A stretch of 64,000 nucleotides of DNA, from positions 1,736,001-1,800,000 of the forward strand of contig JANATF010000007.1 in NCBI GenBank assembly GCA_029449245.1, written 5' to 3'. Origin of the DNA: Mortierella alpina. Lineage: Eukaryota > Mortierellomycota > Mortierellomycetes > Mortierellales > Mortierellaceae. The translations under genes were made by a program, and so were the position numbers. Of the stretch, positions 13,498 to 26,300 are shown piece by piece. The notes under the pieces are model-generated. The model was not told the origin of the DNA. It did not search any database and saw only the letters and a program-made list of their open reading frames with translations. Numbering within the stretch: the first letter of the stretch is position 1; each line of letters starts with the position of its first letter.

Positions 13498-14838
13498 CTA
13501 AGCATCTCCCATCAAATTGTCCATAAACTCAGCGACAGAGATCTGTTTCTTCAACAGGCCCACGCCAGCGCCACACCAGATGGGCAAGATATCATAGTCC
13601 TCCTCTTTCTGAGCCAACAACCAGTCCTCCTTAGTGCCAGTGCGATCCTCCTTTAAGAGTTTGAAGGCCCCAAGTCCCGTCGGCTCAAAGATGCCGCGTT
13701 GCCTCTGATCTTCTTCCTCGCGATCGGTGATCTTGTTGCGGATGACTCTACCATCGTATGACTTTGGCCAGTCAAACTCCCGCAGTTCATCAAAGACTCT
13801 TGTCCTGACGGTACTCACACCTCCGTCCTGGGTTTTGATCATAATGTCCTTGGCGCGCTGAGATCCTGGAGCCTCATGGGTGAGCATGAATCCTGTTCCG
13901 ACCACCACTCCCGATGCGCCCATGGCCTGGACGGCCTTCCATTGACCTGGGGTGGAAATCCCTCCAGCCGCCAGAAGGACCGGCATGGCCAATGGCTCTT
14001 CTCCATGAGAAGATGAAGCTGTAACGGCCGCCTCCTTTTGGAGCGCTTGGAAGGCCTCTGGCAAAAGAGTCATGATAGGGCTCACTCGCTGCGCTCCATG
14101 ACCACCGGACTCTGTGCCCTGTAGCACAATGACATCAACCTTGTCCTTTTGCGCCTCTAGTGCCTGTTGGACCGTCTGCACCTGTACAATGACGCGGGTC
14201 CCAGGTGCGGCGTTCTCGCGGACTAGCTTGAGGTAAGGGCGGTAGTCACCAAAGGAGAACCAGACCGCGGCTGGAGGTCGTGGTGCCGAGTGGTTGTTTG
14301 GGAGATCACCCTCGCCTTTCAAGATCCGAAGGAGAAGTTCGGGGCCTTGCTTGTCGAGCCAGAAGGTGATAAATCCTACACCGTATGGCATGAATTTCGT
14401 CGTCGTCGTGCCCTGAGAAGAGTTGTCGTTCACTTTGTGAATCTTTGGGTAGGTGAGAAGCGGGGCAACGGATTGAAGGTCTTTGATGATTTTGGATGGG
14501 TCTGTGAAGTATCCGATAGGGAACATGGGCATGCCACCGTGGTTGGCGACGGCAGCGACGAGCTTTGTCCCGGACCAACCGTTCATGGGTGCTGAAACGA
14601 TTGGCTTGGGTTTGCTTGCGACTGCCTCTGGATGGCGGGTGTGTGCAAACATGTCGAGGAAGGCATTGCTGGTGGAAGCCATTGTGTGTTTGTGATGGGC
14701 GCGGGTTGCAACTGCGAAAGGCGTTGTCGTTGAAGAGAGGCGGTGATGTGAAGAGTGGTTGCGCGGAGCAAAGAGTGATCGTGAGAGATGGATGTGCTTT
14801 GTAGGGCGAATGAAGGCATGGAGGAGCGGGTGAGTCAT
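13498..14838 (-). CDS. Nitronate monooxygenase (2-nitropropane dioxygenase family)
   Basis: An intronless reading frame of 446 codons from the ATG at 14838. It is an FMN-dependent TIM barrel with the N-terminal SAPMNGWSGTKLVAAVANHGGMP and the sequence IVLQGTESGGHGAQR, where the His matches the conserved active-site GGH motif. LLAAGGISTPGQWKAVQAMGASGVVVGTGFM follows as the phosphate-binding loop. Family members oxidise alkyl nitronates such as propionate-3-nitronate, detoxifying nitro compounds. The first ~52 residues are rich in Arg, His, Ser and Thr without acids, like a mitochondrial presequence. An internal Met at residue 53 (14682) begins a typical cytosolic form, so two isoforms are possible. 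It converges on the CCDC47-like gene (127 bp between stops) and is divergent from the Nudix gene. Confidence 0.9.
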   Translation of the reverse strand: MTHPLLHAFIRPTKHIHLSRSLFAPRNHSSHHRLSSTTTPFAVATRAHHKHTMASTSNAFLDMFAHTRHPEAVASKPKPIVSAPMNGWSGTKLVAAVANHGGMPMFPIGYFTDPSKIIKDLQSVAPLLTYPKIHKVNDNSSQGTTTTKFMPYGVGFITFWLDKQGPELLLRILKGEGDLPNNHSAPRPPAAVWFSFGDYRPYLKLVRENAAPGTRVIVQVQTVQQALEAQKDKVDVIVLQGTESGGHGAQRVSPIMTLLPEAFQALQKEAAVTASSSHGEEPLAMPVLLAAGGISTPGQWKAVQAMGASGVVVGTGFMLTHEAPGSQRAKDIMIKTQDGGVSTVRTRVFDELREFDWPKSYDGRVIRNKITDREEEDQRQRGIFEPTGLGAFKLLKEDRTGTKEDWLLAQKEEDYDILPIWCGAGVGLLKKQISVAEFMDNLMGDA

Positions 14839-15445
14839 GATGTGTAGGGGTGTTGCATTGAGGCCAGTGATCGTCAAGAAAGCTCGTGAAAGTCAGTGCG
14901 CAGTGTGTGCTTAAAAGACACGGTCGCGTTGCTCCTCTCTCCGCATAAACCTTTTCCGGGCCTTGACACGCTCCATCCCAAGGCCAACCACTCACACACC
15001 GCTTACCAATCTGCACCGTCTCCTTCCGCAACCAAGACTATCGACCCTCCAGCGCCTCCACCAAGGTGCTGCTCGTAGTTCAGGCAAATGAGGAGCATGG
15101 TGGAGACTCTGGTCTCGATTACGCGGCGCGAACCGTCTGCAAACAATTGCAGAAGGACAGGCGTCGTTGCAGCCCTTGGGCTGGGACCTCTCTCTTATTG
15201 AGATTTTTTTCGTTCGTACCTCGGCTCGCTCTCCACACTGTCTCTTTAACTTCGTGTGCACATCTCTGGCCTGTCTCCACATTCTTCATCTCGCTCAACT
15301 CGACCACAATTCCACCTGAATGTATCCCGCCCTGCAGGTCAGCCTCCGCTAAAACCTCCGCACAACTCGTCCTGCCATTCTGCCAGCTTGAATTGATCGC
15401 CCATTGAGTTCCGTTGGTCACATTGCCCATCAGCCGTTTACCACA
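14839..15445. promoter_or_regulatory. Divergent promoter between nitronate monooxygenase and Nudix genes
   Basis: These 607 bp separate the two start codons. The plus-strand side is pyrimidine-rich with several CACACC/CTCC runs. No gene or recognisable operator is seen. Confidence 0.5.
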
Positions 15446-16449
15446 ATGCCCTTTAGCCAAGCGTCCCTCCAGGCATTGAAAAACCTGCGGAACCACCCGC
15501 AGCCGATAGACAACTACGAGGCTAAGAAGCGATCCGCGGTACTTGTCACGCTGCTACCCAACGATCGAGGAGAACTCGAAGTCCTCCTCACCGTCCGGTC
15601 GTCAACACTGCGTACCAACGCGGGTGACTCGGCATTCCCCGGTGGTGAGTAATAGTCGCGGCTTTACTGCAGTGCCAAATTTGCTCTTCTGGTTGTCACT
15701 AGCATTGTACGTAGACTGACCTATGCATTTCAGGCAAACTGGACCCCGAAGACGTCGATCTGTGTGCAACAGCTGTAAGAGCCTGCGCGCTCCAAATCCA
15801 TGCTATGCCAATGCTGCATGTCTCTAATTGCACAGTACACTGACGGCACATCTCTCCTCCCGTCCCTTGCACACATGGTCCGTATTAGAAACGAGAGGCC
15901 TTCGAGGAGGTTCGATTGCCTCCCTCCGCATCAGAGGTGATCGCAACACTTTCTCCGGTCCTCTCTCGACACATGCAGGTTGTCACGCCTATTGTGGCCT
16001 ACTGCCCCACCATGACCACAGCAGATCTGAAGTCTCTATACCCCAATCCTGGTGAGGTTGCAGCCATCTTTACAGCGCCCTTGTCGACATTCTTGAGTCC
16101 CCCACCGGGCGATTATGCCTACTTTGATATGCAATGGGCATTTTCAAATCACCGGGTCCATCGGTTCGAACGATGCGGTACAAGCAATCACCTCCTGGGT
16201 GAAAATGATGAGAGTTCGACCCCTCAAAACCCATATGTCATGGGCGGCGATGGCGGGCAGAGGCAAATGGACAGAGCCACTACTGGATGGCCGGTATATG
16301 GTATGACTGCGGGTGTGCTGATCGAGGTAGCCAAAATCGCCTACCAGCGAGAGCCGGATTTTGAGATCTATGCGCCAGGGCAGGTCATTGATGATCTCGC
16401 CATGGCCCAATGGTTTAATAAGACGCATGGCCTCCGCGCTTCGCTTTGA
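15446..16449 (+). CDS. Nudix hydrolase, CoA diphosphatase type (NUDT7/PCD1-like)
   Basis: Exons 15446-15644, 15734-15774 and 15889-16449 give 266 residues. The protein begins with a typical N-terminal region (KKRSAVLVTLLPNDRGELEVLLTVRSSTLRTNAG). The Nudix box follows, split by two introns: GGKLDPEDVDLCATAKREAFEEV, with the GGKxDPxD spacing typical of coenzyme-A pyrophosphatases rather than the canonical box. The rest carries PIVAYCP and WPVYGMTAGVLIEVA, also typical of this subfamily. PCD1/NUDT7 enzymes cleave CoA or oxidised CoA to phosphopantetheine and 3',5'-ADP, usually in peroxisomes. The C-terminus GLRASL has no clear SKL-type signal, so location is open. The residue after EEV is Arg where Gly is near-universal (see findings). 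An AATAAA lies shortly after the stop at 16466. Confidence 0.88.
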
Positions 16450-19400
16450 GATTGTGATAAAGGAAAATAAAAAATGGTCGACACTGTATTGTTTGTGACG
16501 AGGGGCGGTGTGGGGTTGTGGGGTGTGGTGGTATCAGATACACTTTTGCTCCGATCGGGCGATCGGGAAAGACGTTCAAAAGAGGCGGACGTGAAACAAA
16601 GAAGAGTACGTTCCGAGGCGGATATATGTACCCGCTTGCCGGAACGCAACCCTATTCAACCTTGGCTAAGCAAGATTGAACCAATCGCTGACTGACCCAA
16701 GCCGATCTTTGGCGTACGTGCACGCCATGGTTTTGCGGCTCGTTCATTGCCTGGTGCCACTTGCGCCTTTTCATCTTCGGCTCGAAAGCACCTGATTCTC
16801 TCTCTGGATGAATGCGTGCAAAAAAAGAAAACCAAAGCTATCGGCTGAAGGTTTAGCCCTGGTTTGACGTTTGCTCCAGTCCTCGCATACTGGCAGTAGT
16901 GAACGCCGTTAGATTCCGCAGAGAGGGAATCATTTATTAATCCTTCGTTCGGGAGTACAAAAAGGTGTTTGTGCGTCATCGTGCCTCCTCTTATTTTGTC
17001 AGCAATGAGGTGCACAGGCGTTGCGAATTAAGGTGGCAATTCTCTTGGGCTCAATTTTTTTTTTTGGCGGCATTGAACATCGATCTGTAGTAGACATGCC
17101 ATCTCTATTAGAATAGGCTGCGTTGAGAGGGAGTACGGAAGAAGTGCGCGGCCTTCTTGTTTGTGGCACAGCCAGAAGACTGCGTAAGGTCAATGCCTAA
17201 GTGCTGCGAAAGTGTCAATTCATAACGACTCTCCTTGGCCAAGAAAAAACAAAGATGATAACGGAGAACGGCACTCAAAAAGGGAAAAGGGAAAACCCCG
17301 ATGTTGCGAAGGCATGTTCGTCATCTATTGACATGTTCTTAGCGAGCATGCACTTCTGCCCCCCTGGATCCTGCTTATGAATCTCGGAACGAAGAGACCA
17401 TTCAAGCGTCCCTGGCTTCCAAAATGGAACAGCAAAGAAGGAACGGGATTTTTTTTTTCAATTGCAGTGCCCTATTGGGCCAACTTGCCAAGACTCTACT
17501 TGTGTGCTCATGCTGTGCTGCGTCAAACGAGAACAACGGCTCATAGACCATGGCTATGGCATCCGATCGGTTTTCTCCCTCTTCTCCCGCTGCCTCATGG
17601 CTGAGGACCTGCGTAGTGATGGCACAGTCTGACGACAGGAGACATACTATTTTAAAGTGAGGCACAGTTCTTTAGAATACAATGAAAGAGGAGAGCAGCT
17701 CAAAGCCAGAGAATGTATAAAAGGGCGCAGTTTCCCTCTCCACCTTTTCAACTTTTTCGAATCTCAACTCCACTGTCGTCATTGTCACCTTCATAGTGAA
17801 CACACCCCGATATAGATATACAAGGCGCAAGGTAAGGCATGCCCACTTGCTCATCCTCCTCATCTACCTACTGTACAGAGACACAGACACACGCTAGCTC
17901 CGCCTTCTCTGTGCGCTTGTTTGCCACCATTTGCCATTGCCAGAGCGAGAGAGAGCCTGAATCTACAGAACCCCATTTTATTTCCCATTGCCCAGATCCA
18001 GAATGCTGCGCCTTGTTTTTTTGAATCGTATTCCACTTCACATCGAGAGCAATTCCTTTGACAAAAAATGTTACTGTGGTCCCCGAGTAATTCAGGGTAG
18101 TAATGGTTCAGGTGCGACTGGAGACTACAATGGTGGCTATTTCTTCATCGTCATGTCACACCCTCTGTTCGCACTGGTGCATCAACATTTGTATTTCCTC
18201 ACGATCGCCGCGAACACAACACTACTACATCGACATAATGCCTGCTTAGTCCTCTTTGTCCTTCCCAAAAAAGCAAAGGCTGGCTCGTCATCGACTTACG
18301 CTTTCAATTTCTCTTTTGAATGGCTTCCATCCTCTTGTTCTAAATAGTATACACCATCAGCATTCTTTCAAGTTCACACCTAAAGGTAAAAAAAAAAGGC
18401 AGCTTTGCACCTCAATGGAGAGGGAGTAGTCAATGACTGCACGAGGCACACTTTCATTCTGTTCTTGGATACGTTCCCCATCTATCAACCATCATTTGAT
18501 ATTCGGTTGTTCCCTTCAGTATCATTCATAACCCATGATTCACCACTCAGATCACTGCCTTCTTATCGTTCCCTGAACCATTGCGTTTGTTCTGTCTGAC
18601 GCCTCTCCACAATTTCGCTGGCCACGGACCTAGTCCGCTCCTTCAATCGTTTCCTTTTCAATCTTTTCTACCGAGTTGCCTTTCCACGCCATTGAACCTC
18701 AGTAGAGAGAGATTTGCGATCGACGTTGCATTTCCAAGCAATTGATTCTCAGTGAGGAGGACCATTGTATGCATCTTCATGGTCATGAATGATACAATAT
18801 GGAGCAAAACGGAACTGTGGTTTAGCCCGCGGAGTGCATGGGCATATGGGTTGTAACAATTGTAATTCCACCAGACCGTATGTCGTCGCCTTCCACACGG
18901 CCGATCGCCGTCTATTGTTTCTTCTCTGAACCTCATTCTCTTATGGGTATGCACTGGTCCGGAGAGGCCATAGGTGACCTTTCCTCTTGTTGTCTGCATC
19001 TCGCTTGATCGCTCTATTATATTTAGCATTTTGTTTTTTTGGGTTTCTTTTTCAATCTCAACCTTGGTATGCCCTCCAAAAAAAAAAAAAAAAAAAAAAA
19101 AAGGGTGGTATTCATTCATACGCCTCGGACATCCACGTGTCCAGACTACAGTGTACTGTCGCCGGCAACACGGCATTCTCTTCAGGTTGCTTATGGCACT
19201 TCTCTTTTGGCAGAGACACCGCCTTGCGTTCATTCACTTTTTCTTCACTGCGCCTCTGGTCTTCTCTTCCCGTCTTTTTCACTGTTCGAGAAGGCTGTGG
19301 GCCATGGTTATATTTGTACTGTTCTAGGTTGTATTCTTTTTCCATCTTGTCTGAGACTCGCACCTCGATGCTTCCAGTCGCTTTGATACTTTTCCATGGG

Positions 19401-20324
19401 CCCGTGTCGCAGTTTGACTTGATGCCACGAAAGCGTGCATAGGGGTGGAGAGTATAAGGGCATGGGGGTATGAGGGGACATGTTTTTTTCGTGGGAGAGT
19501 TGTTGTGTACGGGCTCTGCGTCTGCCAGTGTCCTGCCACGCTGAGTGTCTGCTGGCTTGGCTCGATCGGTCCCTTGACTGCCCGATTCAATAGATCCGCA
19601 CGAAGGTTCATATGTCATCATACTAATATATACTAGGGCTCGGACAATTGACTTGACTACAATAGACTTGGATTTCCCAAAGCAGCGACCACCCGTGACA
19701 AGGTCAGCATTCCGTCTATTTCGAGGTATGTCAGCACGACGCATGCACACCTTTTGTTTCTTTCCCGTTCCATCCTCTTTCCTTGGCTCCTTCTCTCTTT
19801 CCTTGACTCCTTCTCTCGTCTGCCAGCTCCTTTCCTCTGCACCTTCCTCCATTGACTCTTCATTCCTGCATTCGAGCCTCCCATTCGACCTTGCACGCAC
19901 CTGTGCAGACCACTGCCTAAGCCCGTAATTGGATGCACATGCGCACAAACCTCTTTCCCTTGCCCCCCCTTGGTTGTTGCCCAAACATTTGTTCGTTCCC
20001 GCCTTTTTTCCGTCTTTGCTGCACACCTGCACGCCTGCACGCCTGCACACCTGTCTGTTCTCAGCACCTCCGTCTTCATATCTTCTGCTTGCCTCCTGCA
20101 CTTCCATCATCTACACCCTCACCATCGACGTTCACTCCTCGGAGCAGCTGACGTAAACGCCTGCGCCCCTTCCCTTTCTTGGCACTCGTTCCATTCCATC
20201 TGCTCATTCTAATTGTCCTGCAATTGCATTACACTCCCCCCTCCCCCCCAGGTCAACGCACTCTTCACCCAAGCTGGTTCTATCTCTCCCAGAGCACCTG
20301 CCTTCAGGCACATTGACGGTGCTC
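16450..20324. other. Gene-free 3.9-kb stretch upstream of the SWIRM gene
   Basis: No supported gene. Long minus-strand frames at 18658-20110 are Arg/Lys/Glu-rich translations of CT-rich DNA and lack motifs or homologous splicing. I find no tRNA A/B boxes. The right third (about 19740-20310) is strongly pyrimidine-rich with a short CTGCACGC-type tandem near 20020-20060, consistent with promoter and leader of the SWIRM gene. CCCCCCAG just before 20250 could be a leader-intron acceptor. Confidence 0.5.
19078..19102. repeat. Poly-A tract of 25 bases
   Basis: An uninterrupted A homopolymer in intergenic DNA. It could mark a retroposed 3' end, but no retroelement body or target duplication is seen. 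Confidence 0.9.
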
Positions 20325-22098
20325 ATGAGCACCTCCGCCTCAATCACATCGCCCTACGCCCCTCTGCGGCCGCGAACAGATAGCGGTCATGCCGCAGACT
20401 GGCCATCTCTGATGGCTACCTCGTCCTCCACCACCAAGCGGCTGCCTGTCAGACTATCTCTGTCAGACCCGCGCATCCACGATTACCTAGGACCGACACA
20501 CTATGGATCCGCACACAACAAGGCACACTCTCCACGTATTCTTCCGAGCCCGGCGCTTTCAGCAGCCTCCATACATTCAGACTGGAAGCCAAAAGAAAAA
20601 CTGCAAAGTTGCGTCTGGCAAGAGCCTAGCCCACTACATCCACTTGAAGTTCACACCGAACTGGGTTCAGAGCATTATCTGCCTGCCGACATGTTCCCGG
20701 AGAGTGTGCACTTGCCTCCTCTCCAGGGCATTGACTGCGAACTCGCCATTTCGGTTAGTGCACAGCGCTTGGCCGTGGCAACGGGCAGACTTGAACCCAT
20801 TCACATGAGGACTTTTACTCAAGCTCCTTCCGACGTGAGCTTCGGGTTCCGCTCAACCTCTTCTGCACCACCAGCCACGACTGTGTCCACCAAGAACCAC
20901 TTCCCAGATACTCCTCTTCGATCGCCATCCCGCGATGGCCAAGCAATTCTATTGACGTCAACTGCAACCGCCGCGTCTACGGCCGAGATGCCACACACTG
21001 GATACGTCAATATGGACTATTACTCAATGTATCGTCAGGACCCAAAGAGTCTTCATCTTGAATGGGATCGACCGAGGCAGACACGACAGCCTTCACAGAG
21101 ACCAAGCGCCGGGATGGCCCACACCAGTGGCCCGGTCGTCAGTCATACTCCAATGGCGAAGAGCCATGGAATCAAGAAATCCAGAGGAAAGTCGACTGCC
21201 AGGATGAGCGCAACAACGGCTAGCAGGATAAGGAGCAATATTTCTGGTATCAGCGCTGAGGACTTCTCTAGACCCGTCAGCAGGCAGTCCATCCATGAAT
21301 CACCACAATCAACTCATGGCATCCCAATGACCCAGGTTGGCTACTGGGGTGATCGTGACTCGGACAAGGACGCAATGGCTTGGTCCTGGAGTGTGCTGAA
21401 TGACGAACCCCGGCGATCTGTCAAGCGCAAGCACAGCTTACAAAAGAACATTGGCGAAGGCGATGCTCCTGATTCCGGTCCTATCCCCACAAGCAAGCGC
21501 GTCAAGAAACCAGTCAAGGCAGCGCGTGTGAAGAAGCCGGCCAAAGTCAAGGCAGATCGCGAGGTCAAATTGGAGAATGCAGACCGAGCATCGTCCACAT
21601 CATCAGAAGGTGGCCATGGCGGCCAGAGAGTTGCCTTTGAAGTTGAGACTGTACCCGAGCTCGCTTCTGATGTAGGACCTATCTCATCGCTCGAAAGCAC
21701 CCCATTGCCGCTCGTCCAATGGAAAGGTAATTGGTTTGTTTAACGCGCTAGCAGTTCAATTGTAGGGTCAGCGCATGTCTTTGATGGATATTAACGCATA
21801 CGCAACACCTTGTCCATTTTTTGTAGGCACGCCATTGGACATCAGTCAAGCACCAGGTTTTGCTAAACTTCACAGTCATGAGGTCTATGTGGCATCAACA
21901 CTCCGACTTACACCTGCAGTGTACCTGAGCTGCAAACAGACCCTGATCTCAGCCTCGCGGGGCTATGCCAAGACTGGCAAATTGTTCAGGAAGAGTGATG
22001 CCCAAAAACTCTGCAAGATCGATGTGAACAAGACCAGCAAACTTTGGGAGGTCTTTGCGAGATTCGGCTGGCTCAGCAACATACCCGGCAACATCTAA
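20325..22098 (+). CDS. SWIRM-domain chromatin protein
   Basis: Exons 20325-21726 and 21827-22098 encode 557 residues. The first ATG is at 20325; the frame is open slightly upstream but only with a TTG. Residues 1-~465 are low-complexity: Ser/Pro/Thr-rich, then a basic Lys-rich stretch (KRVKKPVKAARVKKPAKVK) that looks like a nuclear localisation and DNA-binding tail. The last ~90 residues form a SWIRM domain: LVQWKGTPLDISQAPGFAKL, VYVASTLRLTPAVYL-like helix residues, the basic LISASRGYAKTG and the hallmark SDAQKLCKIDVNKTSKLWEVF. SWIRM is a helical DNA/nucleosome-binding module of SWI3, ADA2 and LSD1. Stand-alone C-terminal SWIRM with a disordered N-terminus matches the fungal Fun19/Laf-like group, some of which associate with histone deacetylase complexes. 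Membership in any one complex is inference. Confidence 0.85.
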
Positions 22099-23373
22099 TC
22101 CCGATAATGCAAGGAGCTACAACTTGCGGTAGTTACAAGAACACTACGTAACAACACCTTTCACTTTTTTTTTTTCAATTTCTTTTTTTCCTTTCTTTTT
22201 TTTTTCTATTCTTTGCAAGACCTCAAAAGTTCTCATTGTTGCCTCGCTTTGTACCATAACCGTGTACTCTTGTTTCGTTGTATTTCACTCTCATTCCACA
22301 CTTTGTACAAAAAAAATAGTTCATGTACAGTGCTTGCACCCCGCGATTACACCATCTACTTGTTACCATATCACTTGCTCCTTTGCCGAAGATTAATTCT
22401 TATAATAATAAAAAAAAATTAGTACACGCGCAGTTTGCGATTTAAGTATGTAAGCTGGGTCAGTCCAAGTTGCTCCATGCTTCATAATGCTCCTACTTTT
22501 GAAATCAGGAACGGTATCAAGGTCATGCCAAGTGAGCTGAAACGTTTCTGTTCTTGAGAGAACGTGAGAGACTGTACGCGTGCGCATTGATATGGGTGAG
22601 TGTACGGGACGCACCATCGATTGTTACTCCCACGGTGCTTTGAAACTCAATTTGCGTCTGTTACAATGGCAGAGCTAATTGAAGCGGGACAGCCAGAAGC
22701 CCAGAAACCTTCCGAAGGCTCTAAATGGGGGGGAGGGGGGGTTTGGCGGGATGAAGGGACAGAGCGAGAGCGGCGACCTCTACCAATCCTGATCGCACAA
22801 AGTGTCGTGGTGAAAGTAGCCTAGTTGAAAAAGTACAAAGGCCGCTACTTCCCCCCCTCCCCCGGCAGTGTGCAACCAACAGCAAGAGTGAGGCGAAGGA
22901 GACAGTTGCCTACAGGATCGTGAAGAGCGCGTTCCAATTCTTTTTGTTTCTCTTGTTGATGTAATAGCCTCAAAACGCGTGAATGGTGTAGTTGCGTTCA
23001 GCTTGAATTCCAACTACATGTTGTATTTATATAATGCATCACGGACGCGCCCTAGTCACATTCTCATCACTTGGGTATATTTGCGCTACATGTTTTCTAA
23101 GTTCAAGGGTGGGGGAATAAAGCTCGGAAAAATTGCTTGGAGTATGACCAAGCTCGCAGAACATGCGCAAATACGCTAGGCCATCCTAACGCAATGGTTG
23201 AAAGAGGGCACAGCAAGTCCGACTAAGCACATAATATGGCATTTCATGTTTCCTGGCTACTGTATGAGACACTTTGCCACATCTAATGACGAAAAAAAAA
23301 CGACACTCGACTATATACACATTCTACTGCTGACTTCACTTTCTGGCTCGTCTCTCTCGTACATCCACCCCCT
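22099..23373. other. Convergent intergenic region between SWIRM and GDH2
   Basis: This 1.27-kb region lies between two converging genes. It contains T-rich runs (22165-22210), an AT-rich stretch near 22390-22425 and G/C homopolymer runs near 22728-22742 and 22851-22862. Short frames (at most about 75 codons) have no motifs. I see no gene. Confidence 0.55.
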
Positions 23374-26300
23374 CTACTGGACCTTGGAGAAGTAAGGGGT
23401 CATAAACTCAAAGAACGCAAACTGGCTGGGCTCTGTGCCATACCTGTACACGAATCGTGAGGCAAGGTAGGATCCAAAGATGGCACGAACATAGTTCTCA
23501 GGAACGCGCTTCATGAGTGTCTCCAGCCCGACCTGCTTCAGCAACAAGTTCGGGAACGCTTCCTCCAGGACCACCTTGCGCAGCGCGATATTATCCCAAA
23601 GGGAAGTGTGCTGCAGATCCTCGTTCAGCTTGACAATTGCCAGCGACAGCTCATCCGACAAAATGGATCGGGGTGTCTTCGTGCGCTGGTGCTCTCTCCA
23701 CAACGCCTCAAACTCGAGGTGGGCATTGCGCTCAATAATGGTCTGGACTTCCTTGACGTAGTCTTGGTAAAAGGCTGGGATATGATCCTCGGTGACCTGC
23801 ATGTGCTCAGCAAACTCCTCATCGTTGAAAGACAAGGCGGCCAAGACCTCCAGAGACGAGGAAGTGACACCTCCCTTGTTCGCTGAGGCATCCTTGAAAA
23901 CAACGGCTCCTGCGCGCTCCAAGCGGAGACGGGCTTCTTGCGTGAAAAACAAGTTGGCGCCCTCGACAATGTACTTGAAACGAGGGTGGTTCTCGTGATC
24001 CAACAGGCGGCCCACGTTCTGGAGATCGACCGACTCGGGACGACCACCGCAAGGAACAAAGACCTGACAGGCGACCATGGGGTTCAAGTGGAAGTTGTTA
24101 CGGAACGACAAGCCGTCGTCAATGATTTCACCCGAAGGCAGCTTGACATTAACCTCATCCACCAAGACGCGGAAACCCTTGGGCGACAACTTGGCCACAT
24201 CAAAGTTGGATATCATCAGTCGGCTCTCGGCCAAACGCGTGAGTTCAACACGATCAAGGCCTTCAGCATCATACAGCACTCCAGATCCATCGACAATACC
24301 GCAAGTCTTGTCCTTGGAGATCTTGATCTCGTTTGAGCCCAGATCACCGTCAGGGCCTCCTGTTTGAAGCTTGGTGCAGTTCTCCTCTTTCAGGCCAAGT
24401 TTGCGGTAAATGCCGAGGACATACTGGTGGACCGAGCGGGTAGTCATACCATAAGTGTCGTGGGGAATGCCTCCCAGAGACTGGGACTTGCCTGTGGTGA
24501 AGGCCTTCCAGAAGGAGGCTCCACGCACACGAGCATGGGCAGAGGCCCAATCCATATAGTCGGCGGTGCCCTCGTCAGGACCAAAGAACAGAATCTCGGG
24601 CTTCTTGTAGAGATCGACGATGCGCTCCTTGATACCCGGGGTCTGCCCCATAATCAAGAGATCCAAGATCGCATCGACATACTTTTCAAACGCGACCAGA
24701 GGCTTGTCCTGCTGGTTAACGTCCAAGAGGATGGTGCCCTTGGAGCCTCCCTCGGGAATGTCCTTATTCTTGCGCTGCTGAGTGGCCGCCAAGGCATAGT
24801 TTTCATCAAAGAGAGAGCGCAGATTGATGGAGTAGGCCTCTCGGTTGCGGGAGCGAATGATACGGATACCACCGCGGGCAACATCACGGAATCGCAAGTG
24901 GAAACCACGGAACTCGGATCCGATCACAAGGAACATGCCAAACAGTTTGGTAGGGTATTCAATCTCTGGCAAGAAAGCTGGGTCCATGCGGAACGAAAGA
25001 GCAACCTTGGTGGGCTGGTAAAAGTTGGTCTTGAGAACGTGCTTATTGAAGATGAGGAAGGACTCAAAGACCATGAGCTCGTGCGAGTTGGAGGTCGTGC
25101 GCTTGATCTTCTCGTGCAGCTCCTCTTCCGTCAAGATGGAGTCTGTGCGAAGTCGCTGGTAAGAAAGGGTAGGCTTGAGAGAGTTGACCGCAGGGTTCAC
25201 GTAGTGGATCATGGCAAAGTTGATGTAGAGCAGCTTGATGAGCTCAGGATACGTCTTGATGATCTCCAGAATATAGTCGCGAGTGAACGTATCGGTGCGC
25301 AGACGCTTCTTCATCTTTGTAAGCACATCCTGGTGGGTTGAATTGTTCGTGTCGAGGATGTTGACCAACGACGTGTACTCATTTCCCAGGCGGTTCAAAA
25401 AGTGCTGGGCAAAGATCCATCCAATATAGCCATAGATCGACTCCTGGACAGACAGCTTGTTCGTCTGGAAGAAGCTCTGGAGAGGGGTCGTGGGCAGGCA
25501 GTAAATGAGCGAGGCTTCCTTGATAATCTGGTGGATCGAGTGCTCAATTGGAGGGGCAGTCGACTTTGGGATCTGGTTCAAGTAGAGCGAGACGATAGTG
25601 ATGCCGTTCGAGAACTGCTCGACGTACTTGCGGGTCGAGTAGAGGTCATAGTAATGGTACAAATCCGAGATGGCCGAGAAGAAAGACTGGGTTGTCTGCT
25701 GTTTGTACGCGATTACGAGACGGCGTTCACGGGTGCCTTCGACCTCAAACATCTCAATGACGGGCCCTGTGCGACTGAGGGCGGTCCTCATGATTTCCGA
25801 GTAAATCTCGAGCGTGTTCTCAGTGGCCTTCTCGAGAAAGCTCTTGTCTGCGGTCTCGCGGATGTCATTCTCCTGCTCCTTGGTGGGTGCAGGGTTCACG
25901 AACGAGCACTCGCGCACAAAGTATGTGCGCAGCTGGGTCGAGGACGAGGACGAGACCGTGCCCTTGGAGCGATAAGACTCAAGGCGGTACGCGCGCTCAG
26001 TGCTGCTGACATCGAGGTACTTTGCGTCGATCCTATGTGTTACATGTAGGCAAAGATGTGAGAAGCTCTTCTATCGTGGCGTGCCATGTCTCTGCCACCT
26101 CCCAGCTATCCCTCATTCCGCGCAGGCTTGATTGAGTGCTCTTCTATAAATAAATATAAGCACCTGTGGACATCACACCCATCTAGCTTATGCATTTGTG
26201 TATCCCCCCCCCCAATGCAATGTTGGCTACTGGTGCATCGACCGATCCGTATTGACATCAACACATCAATGGGCCTGCTTGTAGTCTGCCTCGAGGATAA

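Noticed and set aside
16155-16175. GGTTCGAACG, resembling a tRNA B-box
   Set aside because: Lies within conserved Nudix coding sequence (RVHRFER) with no A-box or cloverleaf around it.
18658-20110. Long minus-strand frames of 190-330 codons
   Set aside because: They are translations of CT-rich DNA into Arg/Lys/Glu-rich protein, with no domain, no splice-compatible partners and internal homopolymer A. More likely leader or promoter DNA of the SWIRM gene.
24364-25341. 325-codon open frame antisense to the GDH2 catalytic exon (and another at 25402-26049)
   Set aside because: It lies exactly opposite conserved GDH2 coding sequence. Its composition follows from third-position bias of the sense strand, and it has no motif or independent splice structure. 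Similar antisense frames over NAD-GDH genes have been proposed as genes before, without support visible here.
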